Shown here one piece after another: positions 50,967-63,000 of a stretch of 64,000 nucleotides of DNA (position 1 is its first letter; each line of letters starts with the position of its first letter). A model generated the notes under the pieces. The model was not told the DNA's origin and made no database searches. It saw nothing but the letters and a program-made list of their open reading frames with translations. The position numbers and the translations under genes were made by a program. Origin of the DNA: DASRLE01 sp963825315 (lineage in GTDB: Bacteria > Verrucomicrobiota > Verrucomicrobiia > Limisphaerales > Palsa-1400); assembly GCA_963825315.1 (NCBI GenBank), contig CAWGST010000002.1, positions 186,001 through 250,000 on the forward strand, read 5' to 3'.

Positions 50967-51545
50967 ATGAACCAACCCCCTGCAAAGTTAATGGTGGCGG
51001 TCTTTGACCACACGGTCTGCATCAAGGTGAATGGCCGGGCGGATTTTACTTCGAGTTTGGATCTCAAGAAGCTGATCGGCGAACTATGGCAAAGGGGTTA
51101 CAACCATTTTGTCTTTGAATTGCGCGATTGTCGCACGATGGACAGCACCTTTCTGGGGTTATTGTCCGGGATTGGCCTCAGATTCTCCGGCGGCAAAAGC
51201 GTTCAAGTCGGCGCGCCTCTGGAGTTGCTCAACCCCAATCCCCGCATCGCGGAAACACTGGAAAACCTCGGTGTGGTGAATCTGTTTGCCATCAGGACCT
51301 GCGCCGAACCGTTGACCGATGGATTCCAGCCTCTGGCCCAGGCGCCCGACAATACGCAGGTGGAACTGACCCGAACCTGCCTGGAAGCGCACGAGACTTT
51401 GATGTCCATCAAGCCTGAAAATGTTCAAAAATTCAAGGATGTCGCCCAATTCCTGGCCGACGATCTGAAGAGACTCGAAGCAGCGGGCCAAAAGCAGAAA
51501 GAGGACGCGTCCGCTCCCGCATCGAAGCCGTTGTCAAATACTTGA
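50967..51545 (+). CDS. STAS-domain protein (anti-sigma antagonist-like)
   Basis: 192 residues. Residues 8-105 read as a STAS domain: VAVFDHTVCIKVNGRADFTS, then ELRDCRTMDSTFLGLLSG, where the Ser after MD is the position phosphorylated in SpoIIAA-like antagonists, and VNLFAIRTC. The C-terminal 70 residues are a helical tail ending in a Lys/Glu-rich coiled region. Such proteins free sigma factors or regulators by binding anti-sigma kinases; no kinase is adjacent. It follows holA by 40 bases. Confidence 0.82.
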   Translation: MNQPPAKLMVAVFDHTVCIKVNGRADFTSSLDLKKLIGELWQRGYNHFVFELRDCRTMDSTFLGLLSGIGLRFSGGKSVQVGAPLELLNPNPRIAETLENLGVVNLFAIRTCAEPLTDGFQPLAQAPDNTQVELTRTCLEAHETLMSIKPENVQKFKDVAQFLADDLKRLEAAGQKQKEDASAPASKPLSNT

Positions 51546-51556
51546 ACCGTTGACCG

Positions 51557-54500
51557 TCACTGCGGCTGCAGGCGGTAAAAGCGGGCGTGCTGGCTGGCCA
51601 CGGGCGTTGGGTCGGTGTAGGAGCCTGTGGCGGATTGAGTTGTGATGTTGGTCAAGAGCGTCCAGGTGACCAGATTGGACGAGACGTCAATCGCATAAGA
51701 CTGCCCCGTGCTGGCCGCCCAAGACATGCTGAAGTTGCCGGTCACCGAAGACACGCTGGCGCTGATGAAGAGGGGCGCATTCGTCACCGGGCCGGAGATA
51801 ATGTTGGTCGCCTCTATCGAGTAGGTGACATTTGTGTCGGAAGTGTTGGGCACGGCCAGATACCAGATTGTTCCAAAGAGGTTCGTCAGGCTCGAGTTGG
51901 TCCCGATCACCACTAGTTGAGCGTTGGTCCCGGTGTTGAAGCTGCCGGAGTAAAATTCTTCCGGCGTCGGGAAGACGTCAAGGCCGGCCAGTAATTCCAC
52001 ATTGCCCCCGGACAGGTTGGTCACCGTAAACTGAATCCCTGCGGCATTTGTATTGACAAAGTAGGAATACAACACGTTCGTGGGGTAACCTGGCGGTGCG
52101 TTCGTGTAGGTATAGGGACTCCCGTCGGTCAGGGGTATGATTTGGATACTCGTTGGTGGTCACCCATGTGGCGATGATCGTGTAGCTATTGCTGACCGCC
52201 GCGACGTTGTAAGCGGCGAGATACCACGTGCTGGGCTGCGGCACGACGTTATTGGTCGAAAGCACCGGCAGGGCCACCGGCACGGAGTTGGTGGTGACAA
52301 CAATGAATTGGTCGTTGGTGCCGGTGTTGGCGCTCGCGTAATCGAAGTCCAAAGGACCGGGCACCGGCATGCCGTCCCGCGCATACAGATCAACTTCGCC
52401 ATTGGCGGGGTTGAGGATTTGGAATGTGACCATGACGGCATTGGTCGGAACAAGGAAGGAGTAATACTCCGGGCCGTTCGTGCCAAAGGTGCTGGTTCCG
52501 ATATTATTCGTTACGGGAACAGCATTACTCAGCGGTATAATGATGTTGGTCATTACATTAAAATCCACCTCGATGCTGAACGTCGCGTTTGCCGGGCCGT
52601 TGTTCTGCACGCCCAGGAAATAACGCTGGCCGGGCAGCAGCGGCGGCGGCGCGCCTTCGGTGGCAAGGACGGTCGTGCTGGGGCCGGTGAGGGGAGTGAC
52701 CCCGTTGGTCAACATCACATCGCCGGGCAGGCCTCCCGTTGGCAGCGCGGTTTGGTCGAAAAACAAAGTCAACGGGCCGCCGTTGCTCACTGTCAGGAAA
52801 TTGGTGGCATAAGTGGCATAGGAAGGAACATCAACGGCGAAATAAACGATGGCATTGGTCGAAACGTTGGTCGTCATGGAGACGCCATTGGTCAGCACGT
52901 AGAGGGTGGCATTGGTCGAGGATGTCGTCACCTGCATGGTCCAACTGAGCAGCGTGCCGTCGGTCGGATTCGGGGAGTCGTTGCGCGTGTCCCAAACGTC
53001 CAGCGTCCAGCATCCCAGCGGATTCTCCCCGACGAACGGAGTGAGCGGCTCTTCGGGCAGATAATAATTGTTGTAGTTGGTCGCCGGCAGTTGAATGAGT
53101 TGAATGTCATCCAGCAGCACGCCCAGGGCATTGCCCGCAAATTCGATGGTGACCTGGTCGCTGTTGGCGACAAAGCTGTTGGTGAAAAGCTGCCAGCCGC
53201 CCGAGGCGTTGGTCAGGATGATGTTGTTGGTCGAGATGCCGTCAATGGTCAAATCGAAATTTGGCAGGATGGAATTGGTGCTGTATTTGCCCAGGCTGCC
53301 GGCGTGGTAAATGGCGTAAATCTCTGCCGGCGAAAGAGAGCGATTGCAGAGCGAAATCTCGTCAATAATGCCGCCGAACATGTTCAGGTATGGCACCCAA
53401 GTGCCCGTCGTGCCAATGAATAACGGAGTCGTGTCGTAATCCAACGCAAACCCCGGCGTTGCTGACGCCTCCGCCGCGCCGTTGACGTAAAGGGTGGATT
53501 GGTTGCCGTCGTAGGTTGCAGCCACGTGATACCATACGCCGCGCTGCGCAATCGTCTGGGAATTGATGATCCACTGGTCAGCGGGGCGCGTCGGGCTCGA
53601 GACAACAAATTGGAAGCGGTCAGAGGAAGTCCCGTTACCGTTGTCAATGGTCTGTTTTGAGAGGCTGTAGCCTTCAAACCAGGCCGCCTGGGTGTTTTTC
53701 TTGAACACGATCTGTTCGCCGCCGTTGGTGGAAGGCAGGTTCGGATCGAGCAAGACCCACGCCTCAATGGTGACGTTGGCGGGCTTGAGTGTGGGAGAAT
53801 CAGGAACCTGGACGTAGCCGTTGGTGCCGTCGAAATGGAAAGCTAGTCCAACCATGCCGGTGCCATAACTCGCACCACTCGGCGACAGTGTGCCGTTGTT
53901 CGTGCCGATGATGTCATCGGCATCGCCGTCGCCGGGCCACCAACTGACGATGCCCGGGGGTTTGGCGTAGAATTGGAGTTGATAGGGCTGGCCGTTCGTG
54001 ATGGCAAAAGTATTGGTCACTCCAAATGTTTGGATGATTCGTCCGCTGGTCAGCGCCAGATAGTTGGCGCCGAGGCTGTTCGTGGCGAGGCCGTTCGTGG
54101 CGTTGGTCGTGACGATTTGATCGCCGTTGGGATCGGTGACAATGCCAACCTCATTGTTGGTGAGAAAGCCAAGCCCGTTGGTGGTCTCTATAGTGACCAC
54201 ATTGTTGGTCACAAGCCATCCCTCAAGGACCAGGCCATTGGAGTCATTATTGATGTAAACCCCGGCGGGCGCTGTTTCGAAGCTGCTGGTCGAAAGGGCG
54301 ACGGCCGGTATATCAACCTCCTTGGCAAACGGCGGCGGAGCAAACTTGATCGGCGTGGTCGCCAGGTTCGTGTCCTCGGTGAAGACGGTATAGACGATAT
54401 TGGTCACGCCGTTGGTGGGGACCAACGTCAGGCCGAGGTCGGTGGCGTTGGTTCCGCCGCGGTCTTCAAAGAGGAGCACACTGGTCCCCTCCGGACTGGT

Positions 54501-57500
54501 CAGGTGCAGGACGAGGTCGTCCAGATTGGTGTCATTGATGCGAACCCCGATTTGCAGCGACACCACTTGATGGCCGTTGGTGACGCAAATCTGCGATTGA
54601 GTGTGGCCGTCGGTCGTTAACGGCACGGAGGGGCCACTGTTGGTATAGTTCTGGACCAGGTTGGGCGTCAGACTTTCCTCGATTTGGACTACAACATAGA
54701 GCGTCACGGGGTTCTGGCCGGAATTGTGGATGCCGTAATACCAGACGCCGCCGGCAAGAGGCGGGCTTCCCGGCCAGCCGGGTACCGGGTTGGTGCTGCC
54801 CAATGTGAGAGAACCTCCGGGCGGACCAATGTTATTGCTGCCGTAATCGCTGGTATTCAGATTGTCGAAGTTGGTCAGATAGATGCCAATGGGGCCGGTG
54901 CCGGCCGCGTTTGTGCCTTCGCTTTCGTAAAGCGCGGAAATAATCAGGTTGGTGGCATCGTTCGGAACAATGATGTAATCGTCAAACCATTGATCGGCGC
55001 CAAGCGTGAGCCAGAAGCCGGACAACGGCGGCTGGGGATCGACTGTCACAGTATATTGAGTGACATAACCGGTCAGCGACTGGTTATCGTTTGCCTCCGA
55101 TAGCAGCCAAAGTCCATTCATCGGTTGACTGACGTATTGCGTCAAACTGCCAGGGCCATCGGAAGTGATGTCGCCCGAGTTGGGATCTTCCTGGAGATCA
55201 TCGTAGATATTGGTGAAGCCGTAAGAATTGCCGGTAAAATCGTTCAGGACCGTATTCAGGCCATTGTGCTGGAGGGTGCCGTAAAGATTGCCGGGAGTTG
55301 GAAACTGGATGCCGAGATTCACTGTCACCCGGCGAATTTGTTGCTCGAGTGGATTGGGATTGACCATGAAGGCAAAGACCAGGGCGGGAACGGGTGAGAG
55401 GGAGCTGGGAATAAAGACCGGCAGGCCGGTGCCAGTCGCGGTGATGCTGCCATTGCCATTTGCACTGCTGAAGGGCGCTTGCTGCGCGATCGCGTAAAAG
55501 CCAAAGTCAGCCGCCTGCTGGTCCTCCGACTTGACGCCGATATAATAAACCTCATTCGCGAAAGAGTTGCTGTAAATGATGGTTTCAGTCCCGGTGCGTC
55601 CGAGGGATGTGTCGGCAGACTGCACAAAAGCTGCGAGGTTGGTCAATGGCGAGACGTTTGTAGAGACATAAAGGTCAATGTCGGCGCCGCCGGACGCGCG
55701 GGGGATGGAGAGATTTGGCGGCAAAAAGGTGGCGAAGGCCACGTTGGTCGCCTGGTTGGTGGCGGAAAATTGATCGTTTGTAAAGATGAAGAAATGCCAT
55801 TGCGACAGACTGCCGTTGGTCAGCGCCACAATGGCGTTGGACATATACAGGTTTGGCTCGTTGGCGCCGACTCGCTGATGGAGCAGAGGCACGCCATTGC
55901 TGGCCACGGTTACCAAGGTCACGTTGGTGGTGAGAATGCCGTTCGTCACAATAGTCAATGATGAAGTCAAGGCCGGGTCGTCGCTCGAAATGACCAGGGC
56001 ATAATCCTGTAGAATATTGTTGGTTTGGCCCGGGACGGCGTTGACGTTGACCCGGGTGCCGCTGATCGTAACGGTCAGGGGAAATTTGATCGGCGCGTTG
56101 GCTGGATTGATATAGACGTTCTGAACATTGTTGATGGAGTCGCCCGCGGACGTAAATGCTGGCACCCCGTTGGTGACATAGATGTTCTGAACAGTGTTGT
56201 CGCTTTCGCCGGGAGGGAGATTGGTCGGGTTGCTGGCTGCGGTGAAGAAGTTGCCACTGAGGAAATCGTTGCCGATATAGATGTTGGTCCAGGTGCTGTC
56301 CGCCACGGTCAGATCGAGGTTGTTGACCAGGGCGACGCCGGCGGCTGGATCGCCGGGCGGATCGGTCCAAACCAGGGTAATGCGCAACGGATAAACTTGG
56401 GCGTTAGTATCGTTGCAATTGATCGTATAGGTTTGATATTGGCCGGTGGCCAGGGCGTTGGTGTGGGATTGATCAACCAGCAGCATGGACGCATTGGTGG
56501 AGGCAAGTCCATTGGTCAAGGAGATCGGGATGCTGTTGGTGATATTGGGCAGGCCCCAGCCTTGTTCATTGGCGCCTTCAGTGTTGACATTGAAGTCATA
56601 TTGCGCGCCCAGCGAGCGCGAGCCGTTGATGAGCATGGCCTTGAGCAGCGCCGGGCTGGGATTCGTCATGCCCATGCGCGATTGCAGGAACTCCTGCATC
56701 AGGGCCAGCGTTCCGGAAACTGCGCCGGCGGACATGCTGGTGCCGCTCTGATAGACGTAGTACGGCTTGAGCACGTCGTTCATGTTGCTCAAGACCGTGA
56801 AATAATCGCCCTCGGAGTTCGTTATGAAGAGATAGAAGTTTATAGTATATTCCACAGGCCCTGGCTGGTTGGACGGGGAAGCGACCCCGAAGAACCATAT
56901 ATCCTGAGACATAAAATTGCTCACGCTGAGAATATTGCTTGTCGATAGCACGTCTATTGGCGGGTCGAAGGGATCGCCTAACAACAACATGTTTGTTGGG
57001 AAGGGCCTTGGCGATACGGCGTTGGAGGAAATCACGATGACCAATTGCGAAGTGCCCTCCGGAATATACAATGGATAAATATTGGTTTGATTCAACGCAA
57101 CGGTGTTGGTGTAAAAATCATCGGTGATAGTGGTTTCGTTGGTGGGATCGATATAGTTTGTCGCCCGGCATGAAATGGTAAACACTCCCGGAGCAACCAC
57201 GTCCGGCTTGAACCGGCCATAAAGTCCTTCAACTCCAAGCCCCACATTGCCGCAACTGGAAAAGGACGCCACCAAGTTGCTGTTGTCAGTGCCGCCATAA
57301 AACACTTCGTTGGTCTGGCCGTTGGCGATGACTACGTTGGTAATGGAACGCGGGCTGTCGCTGGCGGCGACGGTGATAACATTCTTGGCCGTGGCTGGTG
57401 AGGTGATAGTTCCCGCGATGCCATTAACGCCATTATCCGAACCACCGCCGGTATTGCCGGCGGCGAAGACAAAGAGCAGGGGCTGCTCGCCGTCAACGTT

Positions 57501-58793
57501 CGGCTGGGCGTCGCGCGTGGCGGCGTCATAACTGGCCGCATGAATATCATATACCCCACCCTGCTGGTTGGCCGGTGTGGCATAATCCCAACTGTTATTG
57601 GAAATCAAATTGGTTGGCCCCAGGTTCGTCGAAGCGTTCTCCTGCAAAAAGGCGTCGGACACGTATGGACCGTACACTAAATCCAAGGCTTGCACAAAGA
57701 GAGTGGCATTGGTGGCCTTGCCTCGAAAACTCGCGCTATTCGTCGAGCCGGGAACCGAATTGGTGACGGTGGATGATTCCAAGCCACTGCCCGCGATAAT
57801 GCCCGCAACATGCGTGCCGTGACCGTCGTAATCGGTCGTATCGCCCAGCAGACGGCCTGCCGGGAGAAAGTCCGGATGCATGCCATCAACGCCCGTGTCA
57901 TTGATATTCACCGTTACGTTGGAGCCGGACAGGTTGAGATAATTTGGAGTGTTGGTGAGCGTGTTGGCCGCAACGCCCATAATGACGCGCGTCAAATCAT
58001 TCATAAGACGGCGCGGCATATAGACCTCGATCTCCTGGGCCAGCGGCAGTTGCGCGACGGCCACAAGGCTCCCGGCAGGAACGCTCACAATCAGGGTGGG
58101 ACCGAATGGGCTGCGATCTTCGCCAATCAAGGTCGCTCCCAATTGGGTCAAGGCCGCCAGGGCGGCGTCGCGCTGGCCGGGGAAGGTCGTGACACTCAAG
58201 GCATTGGTCTGCGGCTGCTGCTCGACGGCGGACGGTAGGAGTGCGCCGTCCAGCTTGTAATATGGCTCGTAAGGCAGCACGGCCACCACGTCCGCGTTGG
58301 CGGCCAGGTTTGTGGCCTGTGCGGGTGAAGCCGCGACCAAGGCGGCATTATTGGGCACGTACGAAATATAAGACGCGCCCGCCTGGCTCAATTCGGCATA
58401 AAAAGCCTTGTCCAGCGGGCGGTCCGCCTGGACGAGATAACTGCCCGGAGCGCCCTTGGCGCGCAGATGAGCCGGGATATTCAAGGCCACCGGGACCTCG
58501 GTATCAATCCAGGCATTGCGCAGAATGAGGGCATGATTGTTATGGAGCAATTGCTGGATGCTTTGGGTGGTGTTGCTGATGCGATAGGATTTGCGTTTGG
58601 CGGCGGCATTGGCGGCGAGGGCCTTGGCCAGGGGCGGATGTTGCAACCGCAAGGCATCGGCCTTGGCGGTGGCGGAGTGCTTTTCCGCAGGGCGGTGTCC
58701 GGCCGCGTATTTTTCGGCATATTGCCACACGCAAATTGCGGCGGCGAAAAGCAGCAGGCTGATGAGAAACCAAACTCGTGGTTTTAAGCGCAT
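51557..58793 (-). CDS. giant multidomain S8 subtilisin-like protease (one frameshift)
   Basis: About 2400 residues in two joined frames: 58793 to about 52140, then to 51557 (ends RFYRLQPQ). One missing base near 52136-52142 explains the break. An N-terminal signal/anchor is at residues 8-25. Catalytic Asp299 (NINDTGVDGMHPDF), His325 (DGHGTHVAGIIAG) and Ser686 (SGTSMSAGAVSG) are complete, with a large insert of about 350 residues between His and Ser. Further on are proprotein-convertase-type P domains, a concanavalin/LamG domain (IVSWWPGDGDADDIIG, WVLLDPNLPS), pre-peptidase-type modules, and many Thr/Asn-rich strands. It probably works at the cell surface, degrading or processing proteins. The C-terminal anchoring motif is not recognised. 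Confidence 0.88.
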
Positions 58794-58894
58794 ATCTTTA
58801 CCTCCAGACGCATTCCGAAAGCGTCTCTAAACTTACCACAAAACAAACGGGATTTCAAGGGGAAAAGAGCACCCAAATCCCCGCCCAAGGAATT

Positions 58895-59100
58895 TTTTGA
58901 ACCGCGAAATACACAAACCACGCGAAATATCCAGACCTGTTCCCGCAAAAACTTTCTGAGTTCGCGTATTTCGCGTATTTCGCGGTTTACTCGGTTTTCC
59001 ATATGCATCCTTTGCGCTCTTTGAGTTCTTTCGCGGCCATCACGCAGCCCTCTTCCCCCGAAAGCTTTCGGGGTTCGCGTATTTCGTGTATTTCGCGGTC
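58895..59100. repeat. GCGTATTTCGC repeats flanking the GxxExxY gene
   Basis: Copies of TTCGCGTATTTCGCGTATTTCGCGG and variants at 58960-58990 and 59074-59100, with reverse-type GAACCGCGAAATAC near 58900. Between the subtilase and the GxxExxY gene, no gene is seen (58794-59098). Confidence 0.65.
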
Positions 59101-59515
59101 AAGAATTCTGGTCCTTGTGCTCATAGCGTCCTTGTTCGGCCACGATGCGTTCCATCTGCGCCTTCGGATAATGACCGAAGTTCACCAGCAATCCCAATTT
59201 CAACCCGGTGGCCTTGAGATAATTCTGAACTTGCGCCCGATGCTCGTCTGTCAATTCTGTCACGGCTTTCAATTCCAGCACAATCTTTTCGTGGCAGATA
59301 AAGTCCGGCTCGTAGGTTGAGCGCAAAGGACAGCCTTTGTATTCGAGCGCGAGCGGTTTCTTCGGCACATACGGAATTTCTTGCAACCGCAATTCGATCT
59401 CCATGCATTCCTGATAAACCGCTTCGAGAAATCCGCAGCCTTTCTCGCGATAGACCTCGAAACACGCGCCGATGATTTTGTAGCTTTCTTCCTTGTAGAG
59501 AATTTCTGTGTTCAT
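59099..59515 (-). CDS. GxxExxY protein
   Basis: 138 residues from ATG 59515. The name-giving motif appears as GCGFLEAVYQECMEIEL, preceded by KIIGACFEVYREKG and followed by DFICHEKIVLELKAV and AQVQNYLKATGLKLGLLVNF. These resemble PD-(D/E)xK-type nuclease folds (Asp-Glu-Lys order D..E.K), but function is unproven. Such genes are abundant in Verrucomicrobia and often sit in the same GCGTATTTC repeats, as here. The frame opens to 59623, but the family starts at this ATG. Confidence 0.9.
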   Translation of the reverse strand: MNTEILYKEESYKIIGACFEVYREKGCGFLEAVYQECMEIELRLQEIPYVPKKPLALEYKGCPLRSTYEPDFICHEKIVLELKAVTELTDEHRAQVQNYLKATGLKLGLLVNFGHYPKAQMERIVAEQGRYEHKDQNS

Positions 59516-59637
59516 GCGGCCAGGATTGCCATATAAAACGAAGTCCGTCACGCCATTTTGGCTGTTCCAACCCAGTCGTTGAAGAGGATTTTTGACCGCG
59601 AACCACGCGAACCACGCGAACAAAGCTCAAGACAGCC

Positions 59638-60066
59638 TTTTCGCGTATTTCGTGTGTTTTGCGGTTCATTTTGTAAATCCTGTTCATCCTGACTTTGAGT
59701 TCATTCCCATGCCCCTCTTCAATTCTTTCGCGTATTTCGCGTATTTCGCGGTTCACTCTTTTTCCCATTCCGACCAACGCCAGGTTCATCTTCTTTATCC
59801 TGTAAACCCTGTTCATCCTGACTTTGAGTTCTTTCACATGCCTCTCTTCAATCTTTTCGCGTATTTCGTGTATTTCGCGGTTCACTCTTTTTCCCATTCC
59901 GACCAACGGCAGGTTCATCTTCTTTATCCTGTAAACCCTGTTCATCCTGTCTTTGAGTTCTTTCACATGCCTCTCTTCAATCTTTTCGCGTATTTCGCGT
60001 ATTTCGCGGTTCACTCTTTTTCCCATTCCGACCAACGGCAGGTTCATCTTGTATTTCGCGGTTCAT
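59638..60066. repeat. 129-bp tandem repeat (about 3.3 copies)
   Basis: Successive copies are offset by exactly 129 bases (for example CCCATTCC at 59764, 59893 and 60022) with few substitutions. Each contains GCGTATTTCGCGTATTTCGCGG, CCCATTCCGACCAACGG and TTTATCCTGTAAACCCTGTT. 129 is a multiple of three, so open frames on both strands repeat with a 43-residue period; neither looks like a real protein. With the GxxExxY gene it fills 59516-60070. Confidence 0.9.
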
Positions 60067-60070
60067 TGCT

Positions 60071-63000
60071 TCAATTCCCGGGTTCAATATTATAGTTGTC
60101 TATGACGATCCTGGGCGCTCCGGCGCCGGGGTCGCTGACGATGTGGCAGACGGTCCGGGTCAAATACTCCCCCGTGATCTCGTAATTGGTGCATATATTC
60201 AGCAGGTAGCCGCTTCCCGAAGAATACAGGTTCTTGGGCTTGAGAGACTGGCCCCAGGAATAAATCACGAACTGCGGCAGGCCCAGTTTCAGCAGGGACA
60301 ACGTCTGCTGTGGAATCCGTTCCACCATTTCATCGGTAAGATTAGCAGGAGGGATGCCTGTCAGGTACGGCGAATTTACAGTTAATGCGGATGCCTGCAA
60401 GATGTCTCCGATATGGTGGAATATCCCATTGGGGTGGTTGGTACGCGCCCCATAAATCCCATTGGCGGAGTCCAATGCCAAGTTGTAAAAGTTGTAAAAG
60501 TCGTTAGTCGGGCTGATGGGGATCCCTCCCGTGCTGTTGGTGATGACGACGACCCCGGCGAAAACCGCCGCCCAGGCGGCGTCATTGGTTTGGTTGACCG
60601 ATAGCAACCCGCGGGCGGCATTGTCGTTGGGGACAGCCGTGAAAAGATCAATGAGCGACCAATCATTGGTTGGATATGTGAATGGTGAGTTGACCCAGGG
60701 AGTAAGGTTGTTGGCGGCCGCAGCCCACCCTGCTCCCTGGCCCGGATTATCTGATTTTAAGTAAATCGTTTGCCAGGGCGTTCCACGGTGGACACGACCC
60801 AGCCAGCCCACGCCGGGGAACAAGTTGGTTGGAAACTGCCAATTATCTGCGCTGGTCATGTTTGGATCCCCAAAAACCATATTGCCAGTCTGTGCGTTCT
60901 GTGTGCCATGTATGTAGCGCTGTGTAACCGATCCGAGACTTAGCGTCATCGCGCTCAGCAACTGTGCGGGTTGAATAAAATTGATGTTAGTAGTGGCGAT
61001 TGACGTTGAGGGTGAAAACAGATCCCCAATCGTGTAATGAACCAGAGGGTCGCAAGCCATCCAGATATTCGAGTCTGCATAGTTCGCATAGGGAACGGCG
61101 GTGCCCGCCTGGCTTTGAATACTCGATGGCGCTAACCCTGGCGAGTAGAAGCATTGTTGCGATGCCGAAACGCCGTTTGGCAACCCTTGCCCCAGCATGC
61201 TCCATTCAAATTGCGAATTCATCGGCATACAGTATCCGATTTGAGCCTGGATGGCTGGAGGGACCTGCACAAGACCACCATCCGTCGTGCCGGCGCGGGA
61301 CCACATTGGGTAGCCTGGACTGTTAAACTGGTCGGGGCGGTTCGTTAGATACTGGGTGATGGGAAACGAGCTTCCAAAGGGGCCCAGGTTCACAAAATCC
61401 AAAAGGGTTCCTTGCCCCGGTGGTCCGTCAAAGAGGGCATAGCAAAGATGATTGGTTACCGTCACGGACCAACTATGGGTTGGCCATGTGAGTTGGTTTG
61501 TATCTGTAGAAAATCCGGAGCCGTTGGTATTGAGAGAAAAAAACCACTTTTTGGTCTCAGAATAGTACCCTGGTGGCAGGACGATAAAACTGTTCTGTAA
61601 GAAGGTTTTGAACTGGCCCGCTAGCCAGGGGGCAGCGGAAGACGCAACATTGGTCCATGGTTGGGAGTAACTGGTCCCGGTAACATTAGTCACGCTAATA
61701 TTGGTGACAAAGTTATAATTATTTGCTAGAGTGATCGTCATAATGTTGGATGCCACAACATATAAACCAGCAGAGCTTGAGCCGGTGAAATTCGAGCTGT
61801 AAGGGTTCCAGGCATCCATTCCACAAATATTGGAAATCGACATCTCATAAAATTGGTTCGTATATAGAAAAGGGAGGGCAGTCTGATACTGGCCTGATGT
61901 TGAGCCAATTTTCCTGACGAATTGCAATTGCCGGCAAAAGGACACTTGGTTGTTATAACTGTATTGATCGAAGGCGGGAAGCCCTTTGACGGCTCCGACA
62001 ACCCAGGGAACCCCCCAAAAATTGAACGTGCCATCGGGCAGGCCAGATGCAGATGAATTTGTCAGATCGTAGAAGGTTTGGCTCATTCGCAGGTACGCGT
62101 CACTTGTGACTTGAACAAAGTTCGTAATCGTAACGAACGTATTGCTTCCTCCTGATGAAATCACCTGAAACTGAGGGCGAAAGACAGGAGGTTGTTGATA
62201 AACATTTGGACTGATGCCTGCGTAAACAGGGTTTGCGGCGGCGTAAATATTCGCGGCCAACTGCAACATGCGATGGACTTGTTCGTTGTAGCAGACGCCC
62301 GGGCTGTTCGACATGAAAACGGGAATGTTTGTAATCCCGAACGTAGTGTATATCCAGTTGCTTGGTGCGTAGGCTTGGACATATTGGCCCAGGTTGTTTG
62401 TGACGTATTGACCCAAACTGTTGGTGAGGTAGTTGGTGAAAACAAAGACCTGCGAACGCAGGAGCAAATCGGCGGCGTTGGTGAAAAAGTTGAGTCCGTT
62501 ATTGTTTGCGTTCGTCCAGGAAACGAGGTTGGTGGGCATTGGGGTGTAATTGCCATAAGAGCTGTATGGGCCGGCTTGGATCTGGGCGGTGTTGTCGTAA
62601 TTTATGTTGACTTTGGTGCGCAACCAGGAGGGCGGCGGAACGAGGGGGAGGTTTGTGAAAAGATTGGAATACACGTAAACTCCATATTCCGGAGCGGAAC
62701 TGGTTCCGATGCAGGCGAGCAGACGTTGGAATGCGTAGCGGTTGGTGGTATCAATTTTGCCCACTGTCACCAGCAAATTAGACGCGAAATAAGGGCCGGT
62801 CTTGGTCGTGTCGAACAGGTCTTGGACGTCGTAAAACATGTTCGAGTTGTAGGTGCCCGGCCATGGGAAACCTGTCACCGTCACGGAATTTCCGGCATAG
62901 TCGAACGGGTAGTTTAAACTTGGGTATAAGCCAAATTCGTCGATTGCGTTTAGGCCAATTGCAGACAGGGCGGTACTTCCGAAGATATTGTTCAGATGTT

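Noticed and set aside
59121..60047. Minus-strand frame with a 43-residue repeated peptide
   Set aside because: It is produced by the 129-bp DNA repeat and also overlaps the GxxExxY gene; the plus strand gives an equally long repeated frame.
59638..60066. Possible CRISPR array
   Set aside because: The whole 129-bp unit repeats with no variable spacers, and no cas gene is nearby.
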